The position numbers were made by a program, and so were the translations under genes. A stretch of 40,050 bases of DNA, from NCBI RefSeq assembly GCF_022664395.1, contig NZ_JAKRET010000024.1:1-40050 (forward strand). Direction: 5' to 3'. The DNA comes from Sphingomonas lacusdianchii (GTDB taxonomy: Bacteria; Pseudomonadota; Alphaproteobacteria; Sphingomonadales; Sphingomonadaceae). Numbering within the stretch: position 1 is the first letter of the stretch; every line of letters begins with the position of its first letter. The notes under the pieces were generated by a model. That model was not told the origin of the DNA. It made no database searches and saw nothing but the letters and a program-made list of their open reading frames with translations. This document shows, piece by piece, positions 31,065 through 39,893 of the stretch.

Positions 31065-33065
31065 ATGAGCGACTCCATCCTCAAGACTATTTTCGGCCGG
31101 CTGACGTTTGAATCGTTCCCGATTCACGAGCCCATTCTGTTCGGCACCTTCATCGTCGTGTCGCTGCTGGGGCTCGGCATCGTCGGTGTGGTCACGCGCT
31201 ATCGCCTGTGGGGCTATCTCTGGTCCGAATGGTTCACGAGCGTCGACCACAAGAAGGTCGGCATCATGTACATCATCCTAGGCATCGTCATGCTGCTGCG
31301 TGGCTTCGCCGACGCGCTGATGATGCGCGCGCAGCAGGCGATCGCGTTCGGCGCGAACGAGGGATACCTCCCGCCGCACCATTATGATCAGATCTTCACC
31401 GCGCACGGAACGATCATGATCTTCTTCGTGGCGATCCCGCTAGTGGTGGGCATCATCAACTACGTCATGCCGCTCCAGATCGGCGCGCGCGACGTGGCCT
31501 TCCCGTTCCTCAACAATCTTAGCTTCTGGCTCACGGTCGCGGGCGCGGTGCTGGTGATGATCTCGCTGTTCGTTGGCGAGTTCGCGCGCACCGGCTGGCT
31601 GTCCTATGCGCCGCTCGCCGGGCTGCAGTACAGTCCCGATACCGGCGTCGACTACTATCTCTGGGCGCTCCAGATCGCGGGCGTCGGAACGACGCTCAGC
31701 GCCATCAACATGGTCGCCACCGTCGTGAAGATGCGCGCGCCGGGCATGACCATGATGAAAATGCCGGTGTTCGTCTGGACCGCGCTCTGCTCCAACGTGC
31801 TGGCGATCGCGATCTTCCCGGCGCTCACCGCCGCCTTCTTCCTGCTGATGCTCGATCGCTACATCGGCACCGCGTTCTTCACCAACGACCTTGGCGGCGC
31901 GCCGATGATGTATTGGAACATGGTTTGGATCTGGGGCCACCCGGAGGTATACGTTCTGATCCTGCCGGCGTTCGGCATGTATTCCGAGATCACCTCCACC
32001 TTCTCGGGCAAGCCGCTCTTCGGCTACTCGTCAATGGTCTATGCCACGGTGGTCATCACCATCCTGTCGTACCTGGTCTGGCTGCACCACTTCTTCACCA
32101 TGGGCGCGGGCCCCAGCGTCAACAGCTTCTTCGGGATCGCCACCATGGTGATCTCGATCCCGACGGGCGCCAAGGTCTTCAACTGGCTGTTCACCATGTA
32201 CAAGGGAGACGTCCGCTTCGAGCTGCCGATGATGTGGGTGGTCGCCTTCATGCTGACCTTCGTCGTCGGCGGCATGACCGGCGTGCTGCTGGCGATCCCG
32301 CCCGCCGACTTCGTCTTCCACAACTCGCTGTTCCTGGTCGCGCACTTCCACAACACGATCATCGGCGGCGTGGTATTCGGCCTGTTCGCGGCGATGGTGT
32401 ACTGGTTCCCCAAGGCGTTCGGCTTCAAGCTCGACGAGTTCTGGGGCAAGGTCGCCTTCTGGGGCTGGGTGATCGGTTACTGGGTCGCCTGGACGCCGAT
32501 CTACATTGTCGGCCTGATGGGCGAGCCGCGCCGGGTCAACCACTTCGACGACCCCAGTATCCAGCCCTACTTCGTGATCGCGGCGATCGGCGCGCTCATC
32601 ATCCTGGTCGGCATCCTCGGCTTCGTCATGAGCATCCTCGTCGGGTTCCTGAAGCGCGAGCAGCTCCGCGACACGACCGGCGATCCGTGGAACGGCCGGA
32701 CGTTGGAATGGTCGACCAGCTCGCCTCCGCCGGCCTACAACTTCGCGATCACGCCGGTGGTCCACGCGCTCGACGCCTGGCACGACATGAAGGCACGCGG
32801 GTACGAGCGGCCCCGTGACGGCTTCCGGCCGGTCCACATGCCGCGCAACACTGGCACGGGCGTCATCCTCTCCGGCCTCGCTCTGGCGCTCGGCTTCGGC
32901 ATGGTCTGGTACATGTGGTGGCTCGCCGCGCTCAGCTTCGCCGGCCTGCTGGCGGTCGCCATCGGCCACACCTTCAATCTCAATCGCGATTACTTCATCC
33001 CCGCGGACGAGGTGTCCCGCACAGAAAGCCAGCGGCAGCAGCTGCTGCTCGGCGCCGGAGCCTGA
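31065..33065 (+). CDS. cyoB: Cytochrome bo-type quinol oxidase subunit I
   Basis: The 666-residue haem-copper oxidase core has about 15 membrane helices. The first haem ligand is in FTAHGTIMIFFV. The CuB ligands and cross-linked Tyr are in WIWGHPEVYVLILPAFGMYS, the next His pair in WLHHFFTMG, and the haem ligands in AHFHNTIIGG. These residues show a complete oxygen-reducing, proton-pumping subunit. It follows cyoA by 22 bases, and cyoC starts one base after its stop. Confidence 0.97.
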   Translation: MSDSILKTIFGRLTFESFPIHEPILFGTFIVVSLLGLGIVGVVTRYRLWGYLWSEWFTSVDHKKVGIMYIILGIVMLLRGFADALMMRAQQAIAFGANEGYLPPHHYDQIFTAHGTIMIFFVAIPLVVGIINYVMPLQIGARDVAFPFLNNLSFWLTVAGAVLVMISLFVGEFARTGWLSYAPLAGLQYSPDTGVDYYLWALQIAGVGTTLSAINMVATVVKMRAPGMTMMKMPVFVWTALCSNVLAIAIFPALTAAFFLLMLDRYIGTAFFTNDLGGAPMMYWNMVWIWGHPEVYVLILPAFGMYSEITSTFSGKPLFGYSSMVYATVVITILSYLVWLHHFFTMGAGPSVNSFFGIATMVISIPTGAKVFNWLFTMYKGDVRFELPMMWVVAFMLTFVVGGMTGVLLAIPPADFVFHNSLFLVAHFHNTIIGGVVFGLFAAMVYWFPKAFGFKLDEFWGKVAFWGWVIGYWVAWTPIYIVGLMGEPRRVNHFDDPSIQPYFVIAAIGALIILVGILGFVMSILVGFLKREQLRDTTGDPWNGRTLEWSTSSPPPAYNFAITPVVHALDAWHDMKARGYERPRDGFRPVHMPRNTGTGVILSGLALALGFGMVWYMWWLAALSFAGLLAVAIGHTFNLNRDYFIPADEVSRTESQRQQLLLGAGA

Positions 33066-33066
33066 C

Positions 33067-33702
33067 ATGACGGACCACGCACTCGACCCTCGCGCGGCCA
33101 GCCCGACCTGGCACCTTGCCGAGCAGGAGGACCATGATCACGGCGGAGGCGGCGCCACGATCCTGGGCTTCTGGATCTACCTGATGAGCGATGCGCTCAT
33201 CTTCGCCTCGCTGTTCGCGATGTTCGGCGTGGTGAGCACCAGCTATGCCGGCGGTCCGATCCCGCGCGAGATCTTCGACCTTAAGCTCGTCGCGCTCAAC
33301 ACCGCGCTGCTGCTTGCCTCCTCCATCACCTTCGGCGAAGCCATGCCGCACATGGAGGCCGGCCGGGTCGGGCAGACCCGGGCGTGGCTGGCGATCACGG
33401 GGCTGCTCGGCCTCGCCTTCCTCGGCATCGAGCTTTACGAGTTCGGGCAGCTGATCGCCGAAGGCGCGAGCCCGCAGCGCAGCGCCTTCCTATCGGCCTT
33501 CTTCACGCTGGTGGGCACGCACGGCGCCCACGTCGCGGTAGGCCTGATCTGGCTCACAGTCATGCTGATCCAGCTCGGGCAGCACGGCCTGTCGCTGCCG
33601 ATGAAGCGGCGGCTGATCTGCCTGTCGATGTTCTGGCACTTCCTGGACATCATCTGGATCGGCGTTTTCACCTTCGTGTACCTGTATGGAGTGATCCGTT
33701 GA
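33067..33702 (+). CDS. cyoC: Cytochrome bo-type quinol oxidase subunit III
   Basis: The 211-residue protein has five membrane helices. Conserved blocks are GFWIYLMSDALIFASLFAMF, the ITFGEAMPHME region and GTHGAHVAVGLIWL, followed by SMFWHFLDIIWIGVFTFVYL. The ATG at 33067 follows the cyoB stop by one base, and its own stop overlaps the cyoD start. A His/Gly-rich stretch (EDHDHGGGG) lies before the first helix. Confidence 0.95.
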   Translation: MTDHALDPRAASPTWHLAEQEDHDHGGGGATILGFWIYLMSDALIFASLFAMFGVVSTSYAGGPIPREIFDLKLVALNTALLLASSITFGEAMPHMEAGRVGQTRAWLAITGLLGLAFLGIELYEFGQLIAEGASPQRSAFLSAFFTLVGTHGAHVAVGLIWLTVMLIQLGQHGLSLPMKRRLICLSMFWHFLDIIWIGVFTFVYLYGVIR

Positions 33703-34079
33703 GCACCGAACCCTACGATCACGCGCTCCACGCGCACGGCGACACGATGGGTCACGGCAGCCGCCGCGGCCACCGGATCGGCTCGCTGCTGGCGATCATC
33801 CTCACGGTCGTGCCCTTCTGGCTTGTCATGTCGCAGCAGGGGCCCGCGCCGGGCTGGACCGCCGCGGTGATCTTCGCGCTCGCGCTGGTGCAGATCGTCG
33901 TCCATGTCGTCTGCTTCCTGCACCTGGACACCCGCTCCGAGGGCGGTTGGACGCTGCTGGCGTTCCTGTTCACCGCGGTCATCGTGGTGCTGACGATCGG
34001 TGGGTCGGTGTGGGTCATGTTCCACCTTAACACCAACATGATGCCGATGCCCGGCGGCATGACCGGCCCGGTTCGCTGA
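33699..34079 (+). CDS. cyoD: Cytochrome bo-type quinol oxidase subunit IV
   Basis: The 126-residue protein has three membrane helices (SLLAIILTVVPFWLVM, AAVIFALALVQIVVHVVCFL, AFLFTAVIVVLTIGGSVWVM), matching CyoD, and the conserved HLDT block after helix 2. The likely start is TTG at 33699, which overlaps the cyoC stop (TTGA) and gives a His-rich N-terminus (HALHAHGDTMGHGS). ATG at 33747 would shorten this. The tail is Met-rich (TNMMPMPGGM). Confidence 0.92.
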   Translation: MSTEPYDHALHAHGDTMGHGSRRGHRIGSLLAIILTVVPFWLVMSQQGPAPGWTAAVIFALALVQIVVHVVCFLHLDTRSEGGWTLLAFLFTAVIVVLTIGGSVWVMFHLNTNMMPMPGGMTGPVR

Positions 34080-34092
34080 AGCGAGATTGTTG

Positions 34093-34812
34093 ATGGGGCG
34101 GTCGCGTCCGGGTAGGCGCAAGCGCACCGCCCTCACGGTCCTGGCCGTGTTCGGTATCGTCCTCTTCAGCGCGCTCGGCATCTGGCAGGTCGAGCGCCGA
34201 AGCTGGAAGCTGGCGCTGATCGAAGCGGTGGACGCGCGCGTGCAGGCATCGCCCGTGTCTGCGCCGCCTCCGGCCGTTTGGCCATCGATCGAACGTGAGC
34301 GCCACGCCTATCTGCACGTCGTCGCGCGCGGTCGCTTCCTCCACGACCGCGAGACGCTGGTGCGGGCGGTGACGGACCTGGGCACGGGCTTCTGGGTGCT
34401 CACGCCGCTAGGCACCGACACCGGCTTCGTCGTGCTCGTCAACCGGGGCTATGTCCCCCCGGAGCGTGCGGTGCAGGCCACCCGGGCTCGCAACCTCCCG
34501 GCGCACGCGACCGTCACGGGTCTGCTCAGGACGTCGGAGCCTGGTGGTGCCTTTCTCCGCCGCAATGATCCCGTGGCAGATCGCTGGTTCTCCCGCGATG
34601 TCCAGGCGATCGCGGCTGCGCGCCAGCTCGTTCGCGTGGCGCCATACTTTATCGATGCCGACGCCGATGCCCGGCCGAAGCACGCTTGGCCGCGCGCCGG
34701 GCTTACCGTCATCCGCTTCCAGAACAATCACCTCGTCTATGCGCTGACCTGGTTCGGGCTTGCCGGCCTGTGCCTCGTCGCCTTGGTGATCGTACGACGG
34801 ACCCGCGCCTGA
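34093..34812 (+). CDS. SURF1-family oxidase assembly protein
   Basis: The 239-residue product has one membrane helix at each end (VLAVFGIVLFSALGIWQVER; NHLVYALTWFGLAGLCLVAL) flanking a periplasmic domain. Family marks are LGIWQVERRSWKLALIEAVD, VLVNRGYVP and the C-terminal HLVYALTWFGLA. SURF1 proteins help deliver haem to the oxidase core. It starts 13 bases after cyoD, so it belongs to the operon. No cyoE (haem O synthase) is present in this window. Confidence 0.92.
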   Translation: MGRSRPGRRKRTALTVLAVFGIVLFSALGIWQVERRSWKLALIEAVDARVQASPVSAPPPAVWPSIERERHAYLHVVARGRFLHDRETLVRAVTDLGTGFWVLTPLGTDTGFVVLVNRGYVPPERAVQATRARNLPAHATVTGLLRTSEPGGAFLRRNDPVADRWFSRDVQAIAAARQLVRVAPYFIDADADARPKHAWPRAGLTVIRFQNNHLVYALTWFGLAGLCLVALVIVRRTRA

Positions 34813-34919
34813 GATCGGCGACCAAGGGGCGGGTCAGCCGGTTCGCCGCCTCCGTAACATCCCCAATGCCGCGCCATCTCTGTTTGGGCGAGATACTTCG
34901 CGCACAACGGAGATCGACG

Positions 34920-35990
34920 ATGGACAAGACGATGAGGGCCGCGGTCGTGCGCGGATTCGGCGAGCCGCTGGTGATTGAGGAAGTGGCCGTCCCCCGCCCC
35001 GGCCCCGGGCAGATTCTGGTGCAGGTCGCGGCCTGCGGAGTCTGTCACACCGATCTCCACGCTGCCGATGGCGATTGGCCGGTCAAGCCGGCGCCGCCGT
35101 TCATCCCGGGTCACGAGGGTGTCGGAACCGTCGTCGGCACCGGGTCCGGCGTCATCCACGTCAAGGAGGGCGATCGCGTCGGCGTGCCCTGGCTGTACTC
35201 CGCATGCGGCCACTGCCCGCATTGCCTGGGCGGCTGGGAAACGCTGTGCGAGAGCCAGCAGAACACCGGCTACTCGGTCAACGGCAGCTTCGCCGACTAC
35301 GTGGTCGCCGATGCCGGCTATGTCGGGCACCTCCCCGATCGGGTGAGCTTCGCCGAGATTGCGCCGGTGCTATGCGCCGGCGTCACGGTCTACAAGGGAC
35401 TGAAGGTCACCGACACCAAGCCGGGGGACTGGATGGTCGTGTCCGGCATCGGCGGCCTGGGCCATATGGCGGTCCAATATGCGGTCGCGATGGGCCTGCA
35501 CGTGATCGCGGTCGATGTGGACGATGCCAAGCTGCGGCTGGCCGAACGGCTCGGGGCCGCGCTGACCGTGAACGCGGCTACCAGCGACCCGGTCGCCTTC
35601 GTCAAGCGGGCGATCGGCGGCGCGCATGGCGTGCTCGTAACCGCGGTCTCTACCACCGCCTTCGCACAGGGGCTTGGGATGGTGCGTCGGGGCGGGACCA
35701 TGTCGCTGACCGGCCTGCCACCGGGCGACTTCCCGCTGTCGATCTTCGACACGGTGCTGAACGGCATCACCGTGCGCGGCTCCATCGTGGGAACCCGCCT
35801 CGACCTGCAGGAAGCGCTCGACTTCGCTGCACTCGGCAAGGTCCGCGCGACGGTCGAAACAGCGCCGTTGGAGCGCATCAACGACGTTTTCGATCGCATG
35901 CGGACAGGGTCGATCGAAGGACGCGTGGTGCTGGACATCAATGCCCAGGCGGCACCGCTGCAAGAGACCGACCTGGCGACCGCCGCCTGA
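34920..35990 (+). CDS. adhP: Zinc-dependent alcohol dehydrogenase, AdhP type
   Basis: The 356-residue MDR enzyme should interconvert alcohols and aldehydes with NAD in the cytoplasm. Catalytic zinc ligands are Cys42 (GVCHTDLHAADGDW) and His65-Glu66 (PGHEGVG). The structural zinc site is CGHCPHC...C near residues 95-107, and the NAD-binding motif is SGIGGLGHMAVQ near residue 177. ATG at 34920 follows CGGAGATCGACG. It lies 107 bases after SURF1 with no terminator seen, and 16 bases before the USP gene, so it may be part of the low-oxygen message and dispose of excess reductant (inference). Confidence 0.94.
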   Translation: MDKTMRAAVVRGFGEPLVIEEVAVPRPGPGQILVQVAACGVCHTDLHAADGDWPVKPAPPFIPGHEGVGTVVGTGSGVIHVKEGDRVGVPWLYSACGHCPHCLGGWETLCESQQNTGYSVNGSFADYVVADAGYVGHLPDRVSFAEIAPVLCAGVTVYKGLKVTDTKPGDWMVVSGIGGLGHMAVQYAVAMGLHVIAVDVDDAKLRLAERLGAALTVNAATSDPVAFVKRAIGGAHGVLVTAVSTTAFAQGLGMVRRGGTMSLTGLPPGDFPLSIFDTVLNGITVRGSIVGTRLDLQEALDFAALGKVRATVETAPLERINDVFDRMRTGSIEGRVVLDINAQAAPLQETDLATAA

Positions 35991-36006
35991 CCTGGGGAGA
36001 AAGCCG

Positions 36007-36834
36007 ATGATCAAGGACATCTTGGCCATCGTCGATGACGGCGATCACGCACAAACCTTCCTGAAGACGGTTGCCGAGCTCGCGGCGGCTCGTGAAGCGA
36101 CGCTGGAGGTCGCCGCGCTCACGCCCGCTCCGACAGCCTCGCCAGGGACCGCGCCGTTCGGAACGCTATACGTTCCTGAGTGGGTGTTGATGGGCGACGA
36201 TCAGGCCAATGTCGAACGGGTGCGCGCTCATCTCGCCGCCGCCGGGTCATCGGCCGAGATCTTCGGCCTGCATGACGACATCGGCTGGCTTGCCGGCAAT
36301 CTCAAACGAAGGCGGCAGGTGGCCGACCTGATCGCGATCGGCGCGCGCGAGACCTGGGCGAACCCGTGGCTGCGCAGACGCGTCGCAGAGACGCTCATCC
36401 GGGCCAGCGGAACCCCGCTGCTGATCCTGCCTGAAGAGCAGACGCTCAAACCTGTCCGTCGCGCAGTGCTCGGGTGGAAGGCCGGACCTGAGGCAACCCG
36501 TGCCATGCACACGCTGGTGCAGTTGGCTGACCCGGGCGCGCTGATCGATGTCGTGACGGTCGGCACGTCCCTGCACGCTTGCGAGGGCGAGCAGGAGGCG
36601 CACGCCGAAGTCAAACGACACCTGCTCCGGCACGGTTTCGACGCTCAGGGGCACTGGGTCGTCAACGACGACAAGAGCGAGGCGGAGACGCTGACTCTCT
36701 ATGCGCAAGAAATCGGTGCCGATCTGATCGCGATCGGCGGGTTCGCTCATTCCCGCATCCGCGAGATCCTGCTCGGTGGGGTCACCGGCGACCTGCTCGA
36801 GCGCACCGAGACGCCGCTCGTGGTTGTTGGTTAG
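36007..36834 (+). CDS. Universal stress protein, tandem UspA domains
   Basis: The 275-residue protein consists of two UspA folds. The second retains the ATP-loop pattern GGFAHSRIREILLGGVTGDLL near residues 248-268. It resembles the USP at 23042-23851 in layout but not closely in sequence. ATG at 36007 follows GGGGAGAAAGCC, 16 bases after adhP, so the two are co-transcribed. USP-ADH pairing is common in oxygen-limitation regulons. Confidence 0.9.
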   Translation: MIKDILAIVDDGDHAQTFLKTVAELAAAREATLEVAALTPAPTASPGTAPFGTLYVPEWVLMGDDQANVERVRAHLAAAGSSAEIFGLHDDIGWLAGNLKRRRQVADLIAIGARETWANPWLRRRVAETLIRASGTPLLILPEEQTLKPVRRAVLGWKAGPEATRAMHTLVQLADPGALIDVVTVGTSLHACEGEQEAHAEVKRHLLRHGFDAQGHWVVNDDKSEAETLTLYAQEIGADLIAIGGFAHSRIREILLGGVTGDLLERTETPLVVVG

Positions 36835-36899
36835 AGACACTTCCTCGCGTCGACAATGAGGCACAAACTGGCGCGACGACGTCTTCGCCCGAGGCGCGA

Positions 36900-36913
36900 T
36901 TAACATTCGTTAA
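36900..36913. promoter_or_regulatory. Dyad TTAAC-N4-GTTAA upstream of the diguanylate cyclase
   Basis: TTAACATTCGTTAA lies 24 bases before the GGDEF gene in an otherwise AT-richer patch. It resembles the CtrA box (TTAA-N7-TTAA) but has six rather than seven spacer bases, and resembles an FNR-type dyad with A for G. A regulator cannot be assigned. Confidence 0.3.
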
Positions 36914-36936
36914 GCACTTTATCCTAACACTCTCGC

Positions 36937-38724
36937 ATGCCGAACGTGACCCTCTTGCAAATACTGAGGAAGGAGCTTGCGCAAGCGTCACTTCTCGCCA
37001 TCGCCTATTTCATCGCAGCCTATGTAGCTGTCACCTACACGCGCGTGGGAGGCGGCGTTGCCCTTCTATGGTTCGCCACGCCGTTGCTGGCGGTCGATCT
37101 CCGTTATCGTCCGGAGCGCTCCTGGACGCTGAGGCTGGTGGGCTGTGCAATCGCAAGCGCCCTCGCGACCACCATCCACGGACTTGGCTTGCAGGTGGCC
37201 CTTCCATTCGCCCTGCTCGGCGTTGCGGAAGGGGCTGCGATCGCCTGGCTCATGCGGCGGGTCGAGCCGACGCCTCGTCACCTCACGTCCCTGCGCGAAC
37301 TCGGCCTTTTGCTCCTGGTCGCTGGGCTCGCGGTCCCGGCCGCGACCGCGCTACCGGCAGGTCTTCTTGCGCATGGGGCCGCAGACCTTCCTGTTTGGCG
37401 CAACGCGTTCAACTGGTTCGTCGCCCATTCGCTGGGCACACTGACGGTCATGCCGATCGTCAAGCTGGTAATCGGCGGGGACGTCACGGCGTGGAGCAAG
37501 GCAGTGCGCCGGAGAGAGCTTTATGAGCTCGCGGCCCTAACCACGCTGCACGTCACGGTTGCGGTGCTCGTCTTCGCTCAGACGCAGCTGCCGCTCCTGT
37601 TCGTGCCGCTGCTTCCGTTGATGCTGATGGTCTTCCGGTTCGGCCGATTAGGCGCCGCCTTGGCGCTACTATTGCTGACGATCATCGGCTCGGTATGCAC
37701 TGCTCGCGGGCTGGGACCTGTTGCGATGCCGGAGCTGAGTGCGGGCGGCAGAATCCAGCTTATCGAACTCTACCTTGCCGTCGCGACGCTGATGGCGCTT
37801 CCCGCGGCGACGGAGCTGAAGCGGCGGAAGATCCTTTTTTCGGAGGTGCAGGAGCAAGCCGCCCTTCACAAAATCATTACCGACCGCAGTGGCGACATCA
37901 TCATGGCGGTCACTGCAGACGGCCGGATCAGCTTCGTATCTCCATCGCTGATGAAGATCGCCGGCTTTGCGCCCGAAGCAGTAGTCGGCAAACTTGCGCG
38001 TGAGATCGTCTCTCCTGAGGACGTGGAGCAGATCGTCGACGCGCACCGGCGCGCTATGCTTTCGCCGGACCAGACCATCATTTTCGAGTTCCGGGCGATG
38101 AAGGCGTCGGGAGAGATGGCATGGTTCGAAAGCCATGCCTGCGCCATTTCGGACGAGCATGGCCAGGCGAGCGGAACCGTGAACGTGGTGCGGGAGGTCT
38201 CGCGCCGCAAGGCGGTCGAGCTCGACCTCGCCCGCGCCGCTGCGACAGACGCGCTAACCGGTCTTCCAAATCGCCGTGGCCTAGAGATCGCTAGGGAGCG
38301 GCTCGCGCAGGCAGGCAAACCTGGGCAGCAGTTCCTCGCCCTCTTCGACATAGATCGCTTCAAGGCGGTGAACGACACGTTCGGTCACGCCTCGGGCGAT
38401 GATGTACTTCGAACCTTCGCCTCTGTGCTCACAGCGAATACCCGCGGCACGGATGCAGTCGCACGCCTTGGTGGGGAAGAGTTCGCTGTGCTCTACTTAG
38501 ATGTGAGGCTGGCCGAGGCACGCGCCGCGTGCGAACGTATTAGACTGCAGTTCGCCGCCGAGCGGCTCGCCCTGCCGGATGGCAGGCAGGTGGCCGCGAC
38601 CGTAAGTGTCGGTCTCGCTCCGATCCCGGACGACGGTGATTTGGAAGGCGCGCTCATTGCAGCGGATCAGGCACTGTACCGTTCCAAGAATGCCGGAAGG
38701 AACATGCTTTCGTTAGCGGCTTGA
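36937..38724 (+). CDS. MASE1-PAS-GGDEF diguanylate cyclase
   Basis: The 595-residue membrane protein has an N-terminal MASE1-like sensor of about eight helices (residues ~15-300, with VGGGVALLWFATPLLAVDLR typical). A PAS domain (about 310-425, DRSGDIIMAVTADGRISFVS) and a GGDEF domain (about 430-590) follow. The active site is GGEEF at residues 512-516. The inhibitory RxxD site (RGTD, 503-506) lies five residues before it, so the enzyme should make c-di-GMP and be limited by product. DALTGLPNRRGLE and DIDRFKAVNDTFGHASGDDV are the metal/GTP-binding blocks. Signal and targets are unknown. Confidence 0.94.
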   Translation: MPNVTLLQILRKELAQASLLAIAYFIAAYVAVTYTRVGGGVALLWFATPLLAVDLRYRPERSWTLRLVGCAIASALATTIHGLGLQVALPFALLGVAEGAAIAWLMRRVEPTPRHLTSLRELGLLLLVAGLAVPAATALPAGLLAHGAADLPVWRNAFNWFVAHSLGTLTVMPIVKLVIGGDVTAWSKAVRRRELYELAALTTLHVTVAVLVFAQTQLPLLFVPLLPLMLMVFRFGRLGAALALLLLTIIGSVCTARGLGPVAMPELSAGGRIQLIELYLAVATLMALPAATELKRRKILFSEVQEQAALHKIITDRSGDIIMAVTADGRISFVSPSLMKIAGFAPEAVVGKLAREIVSPEDVEQIVDAHRRAMLSPDQTIIFEFRAMKASGEMAWFESHACAISDEHGQASGTVNVVREVSRRKAVELDLARAAATDALTGLPNRRGLEIARERLAQAGKPGQQFLALFDIDRFKAVNDTFGHASGDDVLRTFASVLTANTRGTDAVARLGGEEFAVLYLDVRLAEARAACERIRLQFAAERLALPDGRQVAATVSVGLAPIPDDGDLEGALIAADQALYRSKNAGRNMLSLAA

Positions 38725-38748
38725 ATCGCGTGGCATCCAACGCCGACC

Positions 38749-39456
38749 TCACCCAGATTCAAAGCGCACCGATAAATCACCTCCGCCAGTTTCCGCAGAC
38801 CGAGGCTCGGCATGAGCTTTTCCTGAGCCCGTCCGTGCCCGATGCAGCGCCGTAACGCGCTTCACCTGCGCTATGCTGCATCCCGCCAGCTCGGCCGTGC
38901 GCGCGATGCTCATCCCTGTCTCCCGCAGCCCAACAATGCGCCTGTGCAAGGCGATATCCGGCTTACGGCCGTTGTACCGCCCTGCTCGCTTGGCGAGCTC
39001 GATGCCCTCTCGCTGGCGCTCGCGCCGGGTCTCATAGTCGTCTCGTGCGGTCTGAAGCGCGACGCGCAGCAGCATGTCCTGCACCGCTTCGAGCACGATG
39101 CGCGCGACACCGGCGCTGTCAGCGACAAGCTCGGACAGATCGACGATGCCTGGCACGGCTAGCCGCGCGCCCTTCGCCCGGATCGTCGCCACCAGCAGTT
39201 CGGCTTCGGGTAATGGCAGACGGCTGATCCGGTCGATCTTCTCCGCAACCACCACCTCGCCCGGCTGCAGGTCAGCAACCATGCGTAAGAGCTCTGGCCG
39301 ATCAGGCCGCGCGCCCGACGCCTTCTCGCGGTAAACCGCCGCGACGTAATAGCCTGCTGCGCGCGCACCGGTGACAATTGCTTCCTGCCGGGTCAGGTCC
39401 TGCTCGTCGGTGCTTACGCGCAGGTACACGCGCGCAGCGCGGATCGGGTTCGTCAT
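38749..39456 (-). CDS. Serine recombinase (resolvase/invertase family)
   Basis: The 235-residue product has an N-terminal catalytic domain with the nucleophilic Ser in YLRVSTDEQDLTRQE near residue 15. Conserved Arg residues follow in KASGARPDRPELLRMV and EKIDRISRLPLPEAE, then the long E-helix and a C-terminal helix-turn-helix (GMSIARTAELAGCSIAQVKR). A Ser/Arg-rich tail extends beyond the DNA-binding domain. The start at ATG 39456 follows ACGGAG. It is convergent with the GGDEF gene. It probably resolves or inverts DNA at a nearby site. Confidence 0.92.
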   Translation of the reverse strand: MTNPIRAARVYLRVSTDEQDLTRQEAIVTGARAAGYYVAAVYREKASGARPDRPELLRMVADLQPGEVVVAEKIDRISRLPLPEAELLVATIRAKGARLAVPGIVDLSELVADSAGVARIVLEAVQDMLLRVALQTARDDYETRRERQREGIELAKRAGRYNGRKPDIALHRRIVGLRETGMSIARTAELAGCSIAQVKRVTALHRARTGSGKAHAEPRSAETGGGDLSVRFESG

Positions 39457-39893
39457 GCTGGCTCCGTTCGGTATACCCCAGTTAGCGATTGGCCAAATGG
39501 AAGCTATCCAGATCGACGGTGCCGAGAACAGATAGCGATAGGGGCGTTGCCATAGATGAACGACATTGGTGGTCGTTCAGGTTGGTTATGCCGGACGTCG
39601 GCCCTACGGTATGTCGCAAAACATAGGACATTCGCGACGAAGCAGCTGTCCCATTTCTCCGTCGTACCCAGTGAGTTTTGGGAATGAGCAATCGGGAACA
39701 GGTTTTGGGAAAGCTGGGGGCGGCAGCGCTCAACGGCTCACCGATGTCCTGCCCTGCCCTGCCCTTCTCGCCTCAGCTTCGTTTGCGGGAAAGGGCTAGG
39801 TAGATTTGAATCTAATAAACAAGGCCGACCGCATGGGTGTTGATGCATCCTCGCCGCAGACCGAGCGTTGGTTTCCGTCAACAAGGAGGCATT
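39457..39893. other. Non-coding region upstream of the recombinase with candidate recombination motifs
   Basis: No supported gene is found in these 437 bases. Around 39612-39650 there are TGTC/GACA half-site-like words in dyad order (TGTC 39612, GACA 39627, TGTC 39647) and a GTCGC...GCGAC dyad (39613-39617 and 39634-39638). The 9-mer GTTTTGGGA is repeated at 39675 and 39702. These may form the recombinase's own site; spacing does not match a known res type exactly. Confidence 0.35.
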
